64,000 nt of DNA from Deinococcus carri (GCF_039545055.1 NZ_BAABRP010000005.1:6001-70000); one strand, 5' to 3'. Counted from the stretch's first letter, positions 1-18,911 are shown. The notes: generated from the sequence alone by a model not told the origin. Made by a program: numbers and translations.

Positions 1-43
1 GGGCCAGGCTGGGTCATGGGAAATCAGCGTACCGCAGTGCGCA

Positions 44-140
44 GCGGTGAGCGATGAGCTTTGAGCTATGAACCACCACTCGGAAGCTTCCGCTTCTGGC
101 GTCAGCCATCTTTTTCATAGCTCACGGCTCATCGCCTCTC
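44..140. repeat. Inverted heptamer-repeat hairpin
   Basis: Left arm 44-71 reads as 7-base units (GATGAGC, TTTGAGC, TATGAA) and right arm 114-140 is their reverse complement (TTCATA, GCTCACG, GCTCATC). The arms would form a long stem around a roughly 40-base loop holding GGAAGCTTCC. The right arm runs up to the stop codon of the minus-strand gene that ends at 139, so it could act in its 3' end. Confidence 0.7.
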
Positions 141-585
141 AGCGCACGTCCTCGAACTCCGTCACCGCGTGGGCCAGGGCGTCCGTGGTGGTGGCCTGAT
201 AGCCCGCCCACACCAGCCAGAGGGCGTGCAGGGCACGTTGCGCGGCGAGCAGCGCGGCTTCCACCCCCGGTGTCTGCTCGTCTCCGGCGGCGGCCAGCGT
301 GACCGTGAGGTGCAGCTTGGCATTCAGGTAGCGCGCCTGCTCGCCGCGGGTGCCGTCGTACACGTAGACGACCTCCTCCCAGTCGGGGCGAAGGTGCTCC
401 CAGACCAGGCGCGTGACCGCGGCGTGGCTTCCCAGGCAGAGGGTCTGGGCGGGCGTGCCGTCCGGGGTGGACAGGCCCCGTTCCTGGCAGAGCTGGGCCG
501 CCAGACCGCTCACATCGCGGTCCACACTCTCGCGGAAGCGGGCCTGAATCACGGCGCGGGCCGAATCTCTGGAAGCTCTGGACAT
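139..585 (-). CDS. Hypothetical protein, 148 aa
   Basis: I do not recognise this protein. The ATG at 583-585 is chosen because a perfect TATAAT box lies 9 bases upstream on the minus strand and because everything further upstream is antisense to the next gene. The sequence is soluble-looking, with no signal peptide or membrane segment; it has a charged, probably helical N-terminus (residues 1-40), a central stretch with a WEEVVYVYDGT segment, and a helical C-terminus rich in Ala, Leu and Trp. It is transcribed divergently from the acyl-CoA dehydrogenase gene at 661. Function unknown; the reading frame itself is well supported by codon bias. Confidence 0.7.
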   Translation of the reverse strand: MSRASRDSARAVIQARFRESVDRDVSGLAAQLCQERGLSTPDGTPAQTLCLGSHAAVTRLVWEHLRPDWEEVVYVYDGTRGEQARYLNAKLHLTVTLAAAGDEQTPGVEAALLAAQRALHALWLVWAGYQATTTDALAHAVTEFEDVR

Positions 586-594
586 AGTGAATAG

Positions 595-600
595 ATTATA
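595..600 (-). promoter_or_regulatory. -10 box TATAAT for the 139-585 gene
   Basis: A consensus TATAAT on the minus strand lies 9 bases before the ATG at 585. No convincing -35 hexamer is seen at the expected distance. The gap to 661 also carries the -10 box (TAGCCT, 648-653) of the divergent gene. Confidence 0.6.
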
Positions 601-660
601 TTCTGTTTTGAGCGAATCCGAAACTGCCGCAGGACTGGGCGGCGCGCTAGCCTGCCGGAC

Positions 661-1812
661 ATGACGCCCGACCTCTCCCCCACCCTGCCTCCGGAGATGC
701 AGGCCGTGACGGAACGCGCCGCCCAGTCCATCCGCGCCCACGCCGAGGCCTGCGAGGTCGCCGAGGACGTGACGCCGGAGGCGGCGGAGGCGCTGCGGGC
801 GAGCGGCTACACCCGGCTGACGCTGCCGCGCGAGGCGGGCGGCCTGGGCGCGACGCTGGAGCAGTACGCGGCGGCGCAAACCACGCTGGGCGAGGCGAAC
901 GCCGGGCTGGCGCTGGTGCTGGCGATGCACACCCATGTGGTCGGGGCGGCCTTTCAGGGGCGGACGGTGCCGGAGGCGCTGCTGGCGGTGCTGGCGCGGG
1001 CCAGCGTGGAGGGCCAGCTGGTGAACTCGCTGGCGAGCGAGCCGGAACTGGGCAGCCCCTCGCGCGGGGGCCTGCCGCGCACAGCCGCCGTGCCGGGCGG
1101 GAATGGCTGGCGGGTCACCGGCCGCAAGACCTGGGCGACGGGTGCCCGCGCGCTGAGCCTGGCCCTGGTCACGGCGGCCACCCCGGACGGCGAGGTCCTG
1201 CGCCTGCTGGTGCCCATGCAGGCCCCCGGCGTGCAGGTCGAGCCGACCTGGACGGACGCCCTCGCGCTCAGAAGCAGCGGCAGCCACGACGTGACCTTCC
1301 GGGACGTTCACGTGCCCGCAGACCACACCGCCCCGCCCGCTCCCGGACACCCCGCGAGCAGCGCGTGGTTCTGGACCGCCATCGCCGCAACGTACCTGGG
1401 GGTCGGCTTCGCGGCCCTGCATGCCCTGGTCGGCTACGCGCGGGAGCGGGTGCCCACCGCCCTGGGCCGGCCGATTGCCACTCTGCCCCGCGTGCAGGAG
1501 AACGTGGGGCGCATCGCCGCCGAGCTGCACGCCGCCCGCGCCCTGTTGCTGGAGGCGGCCCGCGCCTGGGACACGGCCCCCACCGCGGCCTCCGTGCCCC
1601 TCCTCGCGGCGGCCAAGGCCCACGCCACCAACGCCGCCGTGAGTGCCACCGACCTGGCGGGGCGGACGGCGGGGGGGGCGGCCCTCACGCCCGCGCTGCC
1701 GCTGGCCCGGCTGCTGCGCGATGCCCGCGCGGGCCTGACGCACCCGCCCGCCGACGAGGTGAGCTACGGGAGCCTGGGGGCGGCGCTGCTGGGCGTGGAG
1801 GCGGGCCGCTGA
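661..1812 (+). CDS. Acyl-CoA dehydrogenase family protein
   Basis: Flavoprotein that would oxidise an acyl-CoA or a related thioester at the alpha-beta carbons and pass electrons to ETF. The 383 residues have the family order: an alpha-helical N-terminal domain (1-110), a middle beta domain with a GWRVTGRKTWATGA segment at about 140-156, and a C-terminal helical domain. The usual catalytic Glu near the C-terminus cannot be assigned with confidence, and the middle domain lacks the strict FALTEP motif (here SLASEPELGS), so this is a divergent member; related flavin monooxygenases are possible. The ATG follows the -10 box TAGCCT (648-653) by 7 bases, so the mRNA is probably leaderless. The next gene starts 43 bases downstream. 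Confidence 0.85.
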   Translation: MTPDLSPTLPPEMQAVTERAAQSIRAHAEACEVAEDVTPEAAEALRASGYTRLTLPREAGGLGATLEQYAAAQTTLGEANAGLALVLAMHTHVVGAAFQGRTVPEALLAVLARASVEGQLVNSLASEPELGSPSRGGLPRTAAVPGGNGWRVTGRKTWATGARALSLALVTAATPDGEVLRLLVPMQAPGVQVEPTWTDALALRSSGSHDVTFRDVHVPADHTAPPAPGHPASSAWFWTAIAATYLGVGFAALHALVGYARERVPTALGRPIATLPRVQENVGRIAAELHAARALLLEAARAWDTAPTAASVPLLAAAKAHATNAAVSATDLAGRTAGGAALTPALPLARLLRDARAGLTHPPADEVSYGSLGAALLGVEAGR

Positions 1813-1855
1813 GCGCGTGATTGTGCCTCATCCTGGGGCCAGCTACACTCGCTGG

Positions 1856-2995
<1,140 letters not shown>

Positions 2996-3051
2996 GCGGG
3001 GCGGCGCGCGGCTTTTGTAATGCCTGGCCCCGCCCACCGGCGCACTTGAGC

Positions 3052-3057
3052 TATACT
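3052..3057 (+). promoter_or_regulatory. -10 box TATACT of the rimP-nusA-infB operon
   Basis: TATACT lies 93 bases before the rimP ATG and only about 23 bases before an intrinsic terminator (3080-3106). Transcription starting near 3064 would meet the terminator almost at once. No strong -35 is visible. Confidence 0.6.
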
Positions 3058-3079
3058 GCTGGGGTAAATCCTCGAAGCG

Positions 3080-3106
3080 AGGTGGGTGCTCTGCCCCACC
3101 TTTTTT
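3080..3106 (+). terminator. Leader terminator (attenuator) before rimP
   Basis: GGTGGG (3081-3086) pairs with CCCACC (3095-3100) and six T follow (3101-3106). Placed between the promoter and rimP, it must be read through for the operon to be expressed. Because the operon encodes NusA, a factor that acts at terminators, autoregulation by attenuation is a reasonable inference; E. coli nusA operon expression is also NusA-dependent. Confidence 0.75.
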
Positions 3107-3149
3107 CGTGGAGGGGGTGGTTTGCAGGCCCGCGAAGGCGGCCCACAAT

Positions 3150-3635
<486 letters not shown>

Positions 3636-3695
3636 ACACGGGCCAGGCCAACAGGGCCAGCACAACAGGCCAGCAAAACAGGAAGGAAGAGTGGG

Positions 3696-4883
<1,188 letters not shown>

Positions 4884-4893
4884 CGCCGCGCCT

Positions 4894-5184
<291 letters not shown>

Positions 5185-5189
5185 TCTTT

Positions 5190-7104
<1,915 letters not shown>

Positions 7105-7116
7105 GGAAGCGGGCAG

Positions 7117-7258
7117 CTTCCAGCAACCAGCAGCCAGCAAAAGAGAGGGGCGGTTCCCGTGTGGGGCCGCCCCTTTTTTGTTTTCCCTGCTCCACTGGGA
7201 GAGGGGAGCAGGGAAAACGACGAGCGGGCCGGGACCTTGCTGGCGGCTGGGCGCTAGC
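7117..7258. repeat. Inverted heptamer arms around the infB terminator
   Basis: Left arm 7117-7141 reads TTCCAGC, AACCAGC, AGCCAGC (7-base period); right arm 7236-7258 reads TTGCTGG, CGGCTGG, GCGCTAG and is its approximate reverse complement. The infB terminator lies between them. Arms of the same unit family occur at 63238-63340 and 49611-49644. Confidence 0.6.
7147..7179 (+). terminator. Intrinsic terminator after infB
   Basis: GGGGCGG (7147-7153) pairs with CCGCCCC (7167-7173) and six T follow (7174-7179). On the other strand four T follow the stem, so it may also serve the convergent gene that ends at 7267. Confidence 0.85.
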
Positions 7259-7266
7259 CGCGCGCC

Positions 7267-8520
7267 TCAGCGGTTGAAGGGCGTCTCGTTGACCCAGTGG
7301 AAGCCTCGGGTGGTCAGCCGCTGGGCGTCGGGGTCGGGGGCCAGTTCGAGGGTGAAGGGCGTGCCGCCTTCCTCGCCGCGCAGCAGGAGGTGGCCGGCGG
7401 GGGTGCGGGTAGAGCGGAAGGTGGTGGAACTGCCTCTCAGCGTCACGGTCAGCTCGGCGGCGGTGGGGTCGGCTTCATAAGTGCCCCGGAGGTCGTCGCC
7501 ACTCACGCGGCGGACGCGCACGCCGGAGTAGGTCTGGCCCGACTGGGAATAAACCCGGTCACTCAGGGCCACCTTCTGCCAGCGGGTGTCGTCTTCCAGG
7601 CGGGCGGCGGCGGGGCGCGAATCGTTCAGCACGGTGTAGATGCCCGCCAGGTCCGAGGCGGCAGGCCAGGCAGCATACTGCCGCTGCATCTGGCTGACCG
7701 CGAAGGGCGGGTAGGCCAGGGCCGCCAGGGCGAGCAGGGCCGCGCCGCCCGCCCCCAGCCAGCGCCACAGGGGGCGGGCATGCGGCACGGGAAAGCGCAC
7801 CGGGGCCGCCGGGCGGTTGAGCAGCAGCGCCCACAGCCGCGGCAGAAAGGGAATCAGCAGCAGCAGGCAGAACAGCAGCAGATGGGCCGAGAACAGCTTG
7901 ACCGGCACGTCGTAGCTGAGGTTCAGCAGGAACACGTAGGCCATCACGCCCGCGCCCAGCAGCGCGCCCGGCAGGCTGGTCCGGCGAAACAGCAGCAGCG
8001 CCCCCGCGACCGCCTCGGCCAGCCCGCCCGCCACCTCGTACAGCGGGAAGGCCCCGACGGAGCGCCACAGCAGGCCCATCGGACTCATCTCGCCCAGAGG
8101 GGTCAGCAGGTCGGTCAAGTCGGGGGCGGGCATCTGGCTCAGCAGCACCTTGCTCCAGCCGTAGAACAGCAGAAAGAAGCCCGCATAGAAGCGCAGCGCC
8201 GTATGGGCGGACCAGAAGAGGCGCTCGGTGAGGTGCCCCCGCCGCTCCAGCAGGCTCCAGACCAGCGTGACCAGCAGCGCCGTCAGCAGGAAGAGGGCCG
8301 CCAGCACGTAATTTTCCAGCGTGTCGCCGCTGCCGTTCTGGGGCAGGCGCGGCGGCAGGGGCTGATGCACCACGGTCTGGGCGAACCACGCCGAGGCCGC
8401 TTGCCAGGGCAGGAACAGCCCGTTGGTGACCGTCAGCAGACCGTAGACCAGCGCAAAACGGAAACCCACCCGTTGCCGCAGGGGCGGACGGGCGGGCGCG
8501 GGTGAGGCGGGGAGGGCCAT
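7267..8520 (-). CDS. DoxX-like multi-pass membrane protein
   Basis: Inner-membrane protein with about eight hydrophobic segments: one near residues 15-35, one near 80-105, then a DoxX-like four-helix region (about 115-255, with FLLFYGWSKVLLSQ) and a further helix near 265-290, followed by a soluble beta-rich C-terminal domain of about 120 residues. DoxX-like proteins are linked to thiol or quinone redox roles but the function here is unknown. ATG 8518-8520 is chosen because TAGAAC (8528-8533, minus strand) lies 7 bases upstream, the leaderless pattern; an in-frame ATG at 8556 would run through that box. 417 aa. It follows a secreted protein gene in the same direction. Confidence 0.75.
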   Translation of the reverse strand: MALPASPAPARPPLRQRVGFRFALVYGLLTVTNGLFLPWQAASAWFAQTVVHQPLPPRLPQNGSGDTLENYVLAALFLLTALLVTLVWSLLERRGHLTERLFWSAHTALRFYAGFFLLFYGWSKVLLSQMPAPDLTDLLTPLGEMSPMGLLWRSVGAFPLYEVAGGLAEAVAGALLLFRRTSLPGALLGAGVMAYVFLLNLSYDVPVKLFSAHLLLFCLLLLIPFLPRLWALLLNRPAAPVRFPVPHARPLWRWLGAGGAALLALAALAYPPFAVSQMQRQYAAWPAASDLAGIYTVLNDSRPAAARLEDDTRWQKVALSDRVYSQSGQTYSGVRVRRVSGDDLRGTYEADPTAAELTVTLRGSSTTFRSTRTPAGHLLLRGEEGGTPFTLELAPDPDAQRLTTRGFHWVNETPFNR

Positions 8521-8586
8521 GCTTCCCGTTCTACCCCGCGAGAGGTGGCTGCTCATCCACAGTTGGGATGAAGGCCGCGGGAAGGG

Positions 8587-9102
<516 letters not shown>

Positions 9103-9255
9103 GGGTCACGCTCCTGTGGGGAATGTCCGGCCCGACGGGGGCCGGCAGGAGCAGAGTGGCGGGAGGCGGTTAAGCGGGGGCTAAAACGCCTGTCCCGTCG
9201 CCCTCCGGTCAGGAAGGGCCTGCTATGCTGGGCTGCCTTTCCTTCCGGCCCCCCT

Positions 9256-9618
9256 ATGTCTCAGCCCCAGCCCGCCCCTCCCCACCCCGACGCGACGCCG
9301 CTGTGGCGCGCGCACCTGCTGGCGTGGCCGGGCATGCTGACGCTGCTGTCGGTGCTGGCGGTGCTGCTGGGGCATCAGCCGCCGGTGACGGATCAGGGGG
9401 CGCGCCTGACCGCGGGCAATGTCGCCCCGGCGCTGCCGGAAGCGCGGCCCGCACCGCCGCCGTCCCCCGGCCCCGCGCTGCTCGCGGCCGCTCCCCCAGA
9501 AGCGGTCTGGCTGACGCCTCTGTCCGCCGAAGTGCCCGCCCCCGTTCCCCTGTGGACCGCGCCCACGTTGCCACGCACCCTCGCGCTGCTGGGGCGGCGG
9601 CAGACGGACGGCGGCTGA
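9256..9618 (+). CDS. Small single-span membrane protein, unknown
   Basis: 120 residues starting at ATG 9256; TATGCT at 9224-9229 is a possible -10. A Pro-rich N-terminus is followed by one hydrophobic segment (LLAWPGMLTLLSVLAVLLG, about 21-39) and a Pro/Ala-rich tail, so a bitopic membrane protein with a periplasmic tail is likely. No family recognised. It lies divergently from the secreted protein gene at 9102 and 154 bases before secDF. Confidence 0.55.
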   Translation: MSQPQPAPPHPDATPLWRAHLLAWPGMLTLLSVLAVLLGHQPPVTDQGARLTAGNVAPALPEARPAPPPSPGPALLAAAPPEAVWLTPLSAEVPAPVPLWTAPTLPRTLALLGRRQTDGG

Positions 9619-9643
9619 GGGAAGCTTTCAGCCGTCAGCGTTC
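9617..9643. repeat. Single heptamer-repeat arm
   Basis: Immediately after the stop at 9618: TTTCAGC, CGTCAGC, GTTCAGC (7-base units). The same units occur at 28268-28360 and 38362-38572. No reverse-complement arm is found nearby. Confidence 0.5.
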
Positions 9644-9772
9644 AGCTCTGAATGAGCCGCAATCAGACCTTTTGTCAAAAAGACCCCCCTTGCGAGGAAG
9701 GGCTGGGAAGAGGGTGGCGAGCGCCAGCCTGCCCGCACGACACACCCCCACCCCAACTCCCGGAGTTCACCT

Positions 9773-12058
<2,286 letters not shown>

Positions 12059-12090
12059 GGTGAGGGGTTAGGGTTTAGGAATGAGGACGA

Positions 12091-12125
12091 GAGGGGGCAG
12101 CTTCCGGGTGGGGGCTGCCTCCTCC
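12091..12125 (+). terminator. GC-rich hairpin after secDF
   Basis: GGCAGC (12096-12101) pairs with GCTGCC (12114-12119), extended by GAGG/CCTC. Only a short T run follows (CCCTTT), so termination is probable but not certain. It lies between convergent genes. Confidence 0.5.
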
Positions 12126-12133
12126 CTTTGGGG

Positions 12134-12709
12134 TCAGGGCTGGCGGAGGTCGCCGTTTGCGTTGAGGGTGGCAAGGACGGAAGAAGGTTCAGGGAGGCCG
12201 GGGGGCGGTCCGCCTTCCCCGTCCGCTGTGGTGAAGGCGATGGCAGCCACGCCCCAGCGGGAGCGGTCGGGCGTCTCCAGCAATTCGCCTGGGCCTGCCT
12301 GACCAAACGGCCTGACGAGAAACAGGGGGGTCCAGCGGTTGAGGGCTACTTCGCCTCCCCCCAGCGTCCGCATGGAGTAACCGCCCTGCGGAACGGGCAG
12401 GCATGTGCCCAGCGTCCCCACCCACACCTGCACCTCCCCTGCCTCGCAGCCGTTCGCAGCGGTGCCGACCGTCACGCGCAGCCTGCCCCGGCGGCGGGCT
12501 TCCTCGGGCAGGGGCGAGACGGAATAGCCACCGTCAGACAGGCCGTAAGCCACGCCCTGCGCGCCTGTAGGTACGGGCACGCTGAAGGCGGCCACACGGC
12601 CCAGCTGTTTTTCCTCGGCGGTCAGCGGGACGGCCCGCAGCGCCGCCGGGTCACGGGGGGCACAGGCCGCGAGCAGCAGCACAAGCGCAACGCCGAGGAA
12701 CCATCTCAT
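12134..12709 (-). CDS. Putative lipoprotein, unknown function
   Basis: 191 residues starting MRWFLG, with a lipoprotein signal peptide (LVLLLAACAP, lipobox Cys near residue 16). The mature part is beta-rich and has two Cys residues that could form a disulfide. The frame stays open well upstream (to 12904) but only because it crosses the 12706-12903 repeat. The ATG at 12707-12709 lies in the conserved end of that repeat (CGTATGA), so the insertion may have supplied the start codon. No family recognised. Confidence 0.7.
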   Translation of the reverse strand: MRWFLGVALVLLLAACAPRDPAALRAVPLTAEEKQLGRVAAFSVPVPTGAQGVAYGLSDGGYSVSPLPEEARRRGRLRVTVGTAANGCEAGEVQVWVGTLGTCLPVPQGGYSMRTLGGGEVALNRWTPLFLVRPFGQAGPGELLETPDRSRWGVAAIAFTTADGEGGPPPGLPEPSSVLATLNANGDLRQP

Positions 12710-12903
12710 ACGGGATTGCTCTGATTCCCGGACATCTGGAAAAGCGCCAGATGTTCCTGCCCGCCCTGAAAGCGTGTCCAGAGGCGGCTCTGGACACTGG
12801 GCGGTTCCATTGCCGCAACCACGTCCTTTTTGCCACTCGCTCTCCTGCGGAGCTGTGCCAGTCCGCTCGGATGATTCAAAGGAATCATCGCAATTTGGTA
12901 TCA
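12706..12903 (-). repeat. Structured dispersed repeat, copy A (198 bp)
   Basis: Reads on the minus strand from TGATACCAAATTGCG (12903 downwards) to CGTATGA (12706). It is highly similar to 34101-34277. It holds three potential stem-loops: GATGATTC/GAATCATC, a GTGTCCAGAG/CTCTGGACAC stem, and a CATCTGG/CCAGATG stem. Compared with the other copy it has an extra stretch of about 20 bases around CACAGCTCCGCAGGAGAGCG. Confidence 0.85.
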
Positions 12904-12975
12904 CCCGCTTATCCTCGCACGGACCTGTCTGAGCCGCCCCACCCCCTCCCCGCTGGCTTTCCCCTACCTTGAGGC

Positions 12976-14670
<1,695 letters not shown>

Positions 14671-14685
14671 GGGGATGAGGGTTGA

Positions 14686-14715
14686 GGGGCCGCTGATCTG
14701 AGAGGGGGCGGCCCC
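14686..14715 (+). terminator. Hairpin after ilvD
   Basis: GGGGCCGC (14686-14693) pairs perfectly with GCGGCCCC (14708-14715). No T run follows, so it could be a Rho-independent terminator only in a weak sense. Confidence 0.4.
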
Positions 14716-14737
14716 TGCATCTGGAATAGGGTGAGAC

Positions 14738-15658
14738 ATGGCGGTGCCGGATTACCAGACGTTCATGCGACCCCTGTTGAAGCTGCTGGCGGACGGTACT
14801 ACGCAGCGGATGCGTGACATCTATGCGGCCCTGGCGACTGAGTTTCAGTTGACGGAAAGTGAGATGGCGGAACTGCTCCCCAGCGGCAGGCAACCCACCT
14901 ACATGAACCGGATCGGCTGGGCGAAGACCTATCTGCTGAAGGCAGGCGCATTGGAGAGTTCACAACGCGGCTGGGTTCAGGTGACGGAGCGTGGCCGGGA
15001 GCTGTTGCGAACGCAACCGGAAATCAACGCCCGGACCCTGACGGCATTCGCGGAGTTCCAAGAGTTTCAGGGGACAGGGGCCGTCCAAGCCCCCACCCAG
15101 GCCGCACCACTTCCAGATGCTGCCGCCTCCCCAAACACGCTCCTGTCGCCCGAAGAGCAACTCGCAGCCCTGTATGCGGAATTGAACAAGGCTCTGGCTG
15201 CCGAGTTGCTCTCACAGGTGCAGGAGCTGACGCCCGCGCAATTCGAGCGGCTGGTGGTCGAGGTTCTCCTGGCGATGGGCTATGGCGGCAGCATGCGGGA
15301 TGCCGGACAGGCCCTCGGGCGCAGTGGCGACAACGGGATAGATGGCCTCATCAAGCAGGACCCGCTCGGCCTGGATCGCATCTACCTTCAGGCCAAGAAG
15401 TGGCAGAACCCTGTTCACAGTCCCGAAATCCGCACCTTCGCCGGAAGCCTGACTTATCACAAGGCATCAAAAGGTGTTTTCCTGACGACCTCAACGTTCA
15501 GTGACGGAGCCAGAACGACCGCCCAGCAAATCGGAAACATCATTTTGATTGACGGCCCGCAACTCGCCCAGTTGATGATCGAGTATGGCGTCGGCGTCGA
15601 CATTCACTCCACCTACCATGTCAAGCGCGTGAACAGCGGGTTCTTCGAGGAACTCTGA
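14738..15658 (+). CDS. Mrr-like type IV restriction endonuclease
   Basis: Predicted nuclease of the Mrr family, which cuts modified foreign DNA. The N-terminal part (1-95) is a winged-helix domain of the Mrr_N type (PLLKLLADGTTQRMRDIYAAL, then TYMNRIGWAKTYLLKAGAL). After a linker, the C-terminal part (about 160-300) is a PD-(D/E)xK fold: LTPAQFERLVVEVLLAMGYGG, then the D-to-QxK core GDNGIDGLIKQDPLGLDRIYLQAKKW and a YHKASKGVFLTTSTFSDGA segment. The active-site Gln-x-Lys (QAK) is intact. TAGGGT (14727-14732) lies 5 bases before the ATG. No methylase gene is adjacent, which fits a solitary modification-dependent enzyme. Confidence 0.88.
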   Translation: MAVPDYQTFMRPLLKLLADGTTQRMRDIYAALATEFQLTESEMAELLPSGRQPTYMNRIGWAKTYLLKAGALESSQRGWVQVTERGRELLRTQPEINARTLTAFAEFQEFQGTGAVQAPTQAAPLPDAAASPNTLLSPEEQLAALYAELNKALAAELLSQVQELTPAQFERLVVEVLLAMGYGGSMRDAGQALGRSGDNGIDGLIKQDPLGLDRIYLQAKKWQNPVHSPEIRTFAGSLTYHKASKGVFLTTSTFSDGARTTAQQIGNIILIDGPQLAQLMIEYGVGVDIHSTYHVKRVNSGFFEEL

Positions 15659-15703
15659 CCCCAGGGGACGCCCGCCCCCTCCCCCCTCCGCTAGACTCCC
15701 CGC

Positions 15704-16383
<680 letters not shown>

Positions 16384-16387
<4 letters not shown>

Positions 16388-17091
16388 GTGCGCGGGACGC
16401 GGGACGCGGGACGCAGGAACAGACGGACCTCACCGCGCACCGCGTACCGCGTCCTGCGCCCCCCCACGCCCTCCAGCTCCGCGACCTCTGGCTCCGCCTG
16501 GGCCGTGAAGTCATCCTGCGCGGCGTGACGCTGGACGTGCCTGCCGGCGAGGGCATCACGCTGCTGGGCGAGAACGGGGCGGGCAAGACGACACTGCTGC
16601 GGCTGCTGGCGTCGGGGTTGCGGCCCACGCGGGGCGAGGGGCGGGTGCTGGGCTTCGACCTGCGGGACGGGCGGGCGGTACGCGACCTCATCCACCTGAT
16701 GCCGGTGGACGCGGGGCTGTACCCCGACCTGACGGGCACGGAAAACCTCGACTTTGCACTGGGGATGCACGGGCAGCGGGGGGACGCGGCGGGGGCGCTG
16801 CGGCGGGTGGGGCTGGAACGGGCCGCCGCCCGCCGCACGCGGTTTCTCTCGGCGGGAATGCGAAAGCGCCTGGCCCTGGCGCGGGCGCACCTGCTCGCCC
16901 GGCCCGTCACGCTGGTGGACGAACCCTTCGCCAATCTGGACGACGCGGGGCGGCAACTCACGCTGGAGCTGCTGGGCGACCTTGCCGGGCAGGGCGTGAC
17001 CCTGGTGGTCGCCGCCCACGAACCCGACCTCGCGCGGCAGGTGGCCCCACGGGCGCTGCGGCTGGCGGGCGGGAAGCTGGAGGAGGCGTGA
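16384..17091 (+). CDS. ccmA: Heme exporter ATP-binding protein CcmA
   Basis: ATPase of the CcmABCD complex that releases heme-loaded CcmE. Walker A GENGAGKT (62-69), signature FLSAGMRKRLALARA (about 152-166) and Walker B VTLVDEPFANLD are all present. The GTG at 16384 overlaps the ccdA stop (GTGA), the pattern used throughout the cluster; GTG 16372 is an alternative. The first 25-28 residues are encoded by a heptamer repeat pair (16390-16455) and do not look like protein of the family, whose core starts at ALQLRDLWLR (29-38). 235 aa. Confidence 0.9.
16390..16455. repeat. Heptamer inverted repeat inside the ccmA 5' end
   Basis: Left arm: CGCGGGA repeated three times, then CGCAGGA; right arm: CACCGCG, CACCGCG, TACCGCG, TCCTGCG. 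The period is 7. The arms could pair as a hairpin and are translated as the N-terminal extension of CcmA. Confidence 0.75.
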
Positions 17092-17092
17092 G

Positions 17093-17176
17093 GGAGGCGG
17101 TACGCGGTACGCGGTACGCGGGAGCGGCTTGCCTCCCATCTTTTCACCGCGCACCGCGCACTGCGCCCCGCGTCCT
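17093..17176. repeat. Heptamer inverted repeat between ccmA and ccmB
   Basis: Left arm GCGGTAC three times (period 7), right arm CACCGCG, CACCGCG, CACTGCG, CCCCGCG, TCCTGCC. It ends 8 bases before the ccmB ribosome binding site. Confidence 0.75.
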
Positions 17177-17191
17177 GCCCGGAGGGCACCT

Positions 17192-17884
17192 ATGAACGCC
17201 GCCCTCACCCTCGCCCTCAAGGACCTGCGCGTGGCCGGGCGGACCCGCGACACGCTGCTCGCCACCGCCTTCTTCGCGGGGCTGGTGCTGTTGGTGCTGG
17301 GTCTGGCTCTGGGGGGGGACACGTCTGCCCGCACGTCCGCGCAGACGGCAGGCGTGGCGGCGGGGGCCGTGTGGACGGCGCTCGCGCTCGCGGCGGCGGT
17401 GGGAGCGCAGCGGGCCTTCGCGCAGGAGCAGGAGGCGGGGGCGCTGGAGCAACTGCTGCTGTATCCGGGGGCGCATGGGGCGCTGTACGTAGGCAAGCTG
17501 CTGGGCGTGCTGGGGCCGCTGCTGCTGGTCGCGGCCTTCACGCTTCCGGCGGGCCTGGTCCTGTTTGGCGCGGCGGGCGCGGGGCGGGCGGTGCCCTGGG
17601 CGGCGCTGGCCCTCACCACGGTGCTGGGTGTGGTGGGCTTCGCGGCGGGGACGACCTTTTACGGCTCCATCACCGTGAACCTGCGGGCGCGGGAGGCGCT
17701 GCTTCCAGCCCTGGCCTTTCCCATTCTGGTCCCCGTCGTCATCGCCAGCGTGAAGGCCACCAGCCTGCTGCTAACCGGCGGCTGGTCGCCCGAAGTCACG
17801 ACGTGGGTGGTGTTCCTGGCCGCGTTCGACCTGGGCACGGTGATTCTGGCGACGCTGCTGTTCGGATTCGCAGTGGAGGGGTAG
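17192..17884 (+). CDS. ccmB: Heme exporter membrane protein CcmB
   Basis: Permease partner of CcmA. 230 residues with six predicted membrane segments, and the typical start ALTLALKDLRVAGRTRDTLL followed by FFAGLVLLVLGLAL. The motif AFAQEQEAGALEQLLL (about 70-85) matches the conserved cytoplasmic loop of CcmB, which contacts the ATPase. ATG 17192 has the site CGGAGG upstream; the frame stays open to 17129 only through the repeat. The order ccmA-ccmB is the usual one, but ccmC is displaced by a minus-strand lipoprotein gene. Confidence 0.92.
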   Translation: MNAALTLALKDLRVAGRTRDTLLATAFFAGLVLLVLGLALGGDTSARTSAQTAGVAAGAVWTALALAAAVGAQRAFAQEQEAGALEQLLLYPGAHGALYVGKLLGVLGPLLLVAAFTLPAGLVLFGAAGAGRAVPWAALALTTVLGVVGFAAGTTFYGSITVNLRAREALLPALAFPILVPVVIASVKATSLLLTGGWSPEVTTWVVFLAAFDLGTVILATLLFGFAVEG

Positions 17885-17885
17885 A

Positions 17886-17960
17886 GGGGGCGCGGGAGGC
17901 AGTGCGCGGTACGCAGTGAGAGCCTTTTCCGGCGTACCACGCACCGCGCACCGCGTACCC

Positions 17961-17962
<2 letters not shown>
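17886..17962. repeat. Heptamer inverted repeat after ccmB
   Basis: Left arm built on GCGCGGTACGC, right arm GCGTACCACGCACCGCGCACCGCG, around a loop AGAGCCTTTTCC. The same units are seen at 17093 and 16390. It sits between the convergent ccmB and the 17961-18686 gene. Confidence 0.7.
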
Positions 17963-18686
<724 letters not shown>

Positions 18687-18911
18687 GGGTGAACCTCCGG
18701 GAAAAGGTGGGCTGGGCTTCTAAGACTGGGCTTCTGAACTGGACCTCTACCGTACCAGCCTTCAGTCTCCCCACAACCGACAACCCACTGCTCCGGGGAC
18801 ACTCGCACTTGCCCCCTCCTCCCCCAGACGGGATGCTGCGGACACGAAGGATTCCTGCGCCTGCGCGTCTCACGGTGACCGCACAGAATGCAGGTCAGAA
18901 TGGGGACTGAC

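Noticed and set aside
1434..1688. Small minus-strand frames inside the acyl-CoA dehydrogenase gene
   Set aside because: High-GC shadow frames without promoter or family support.
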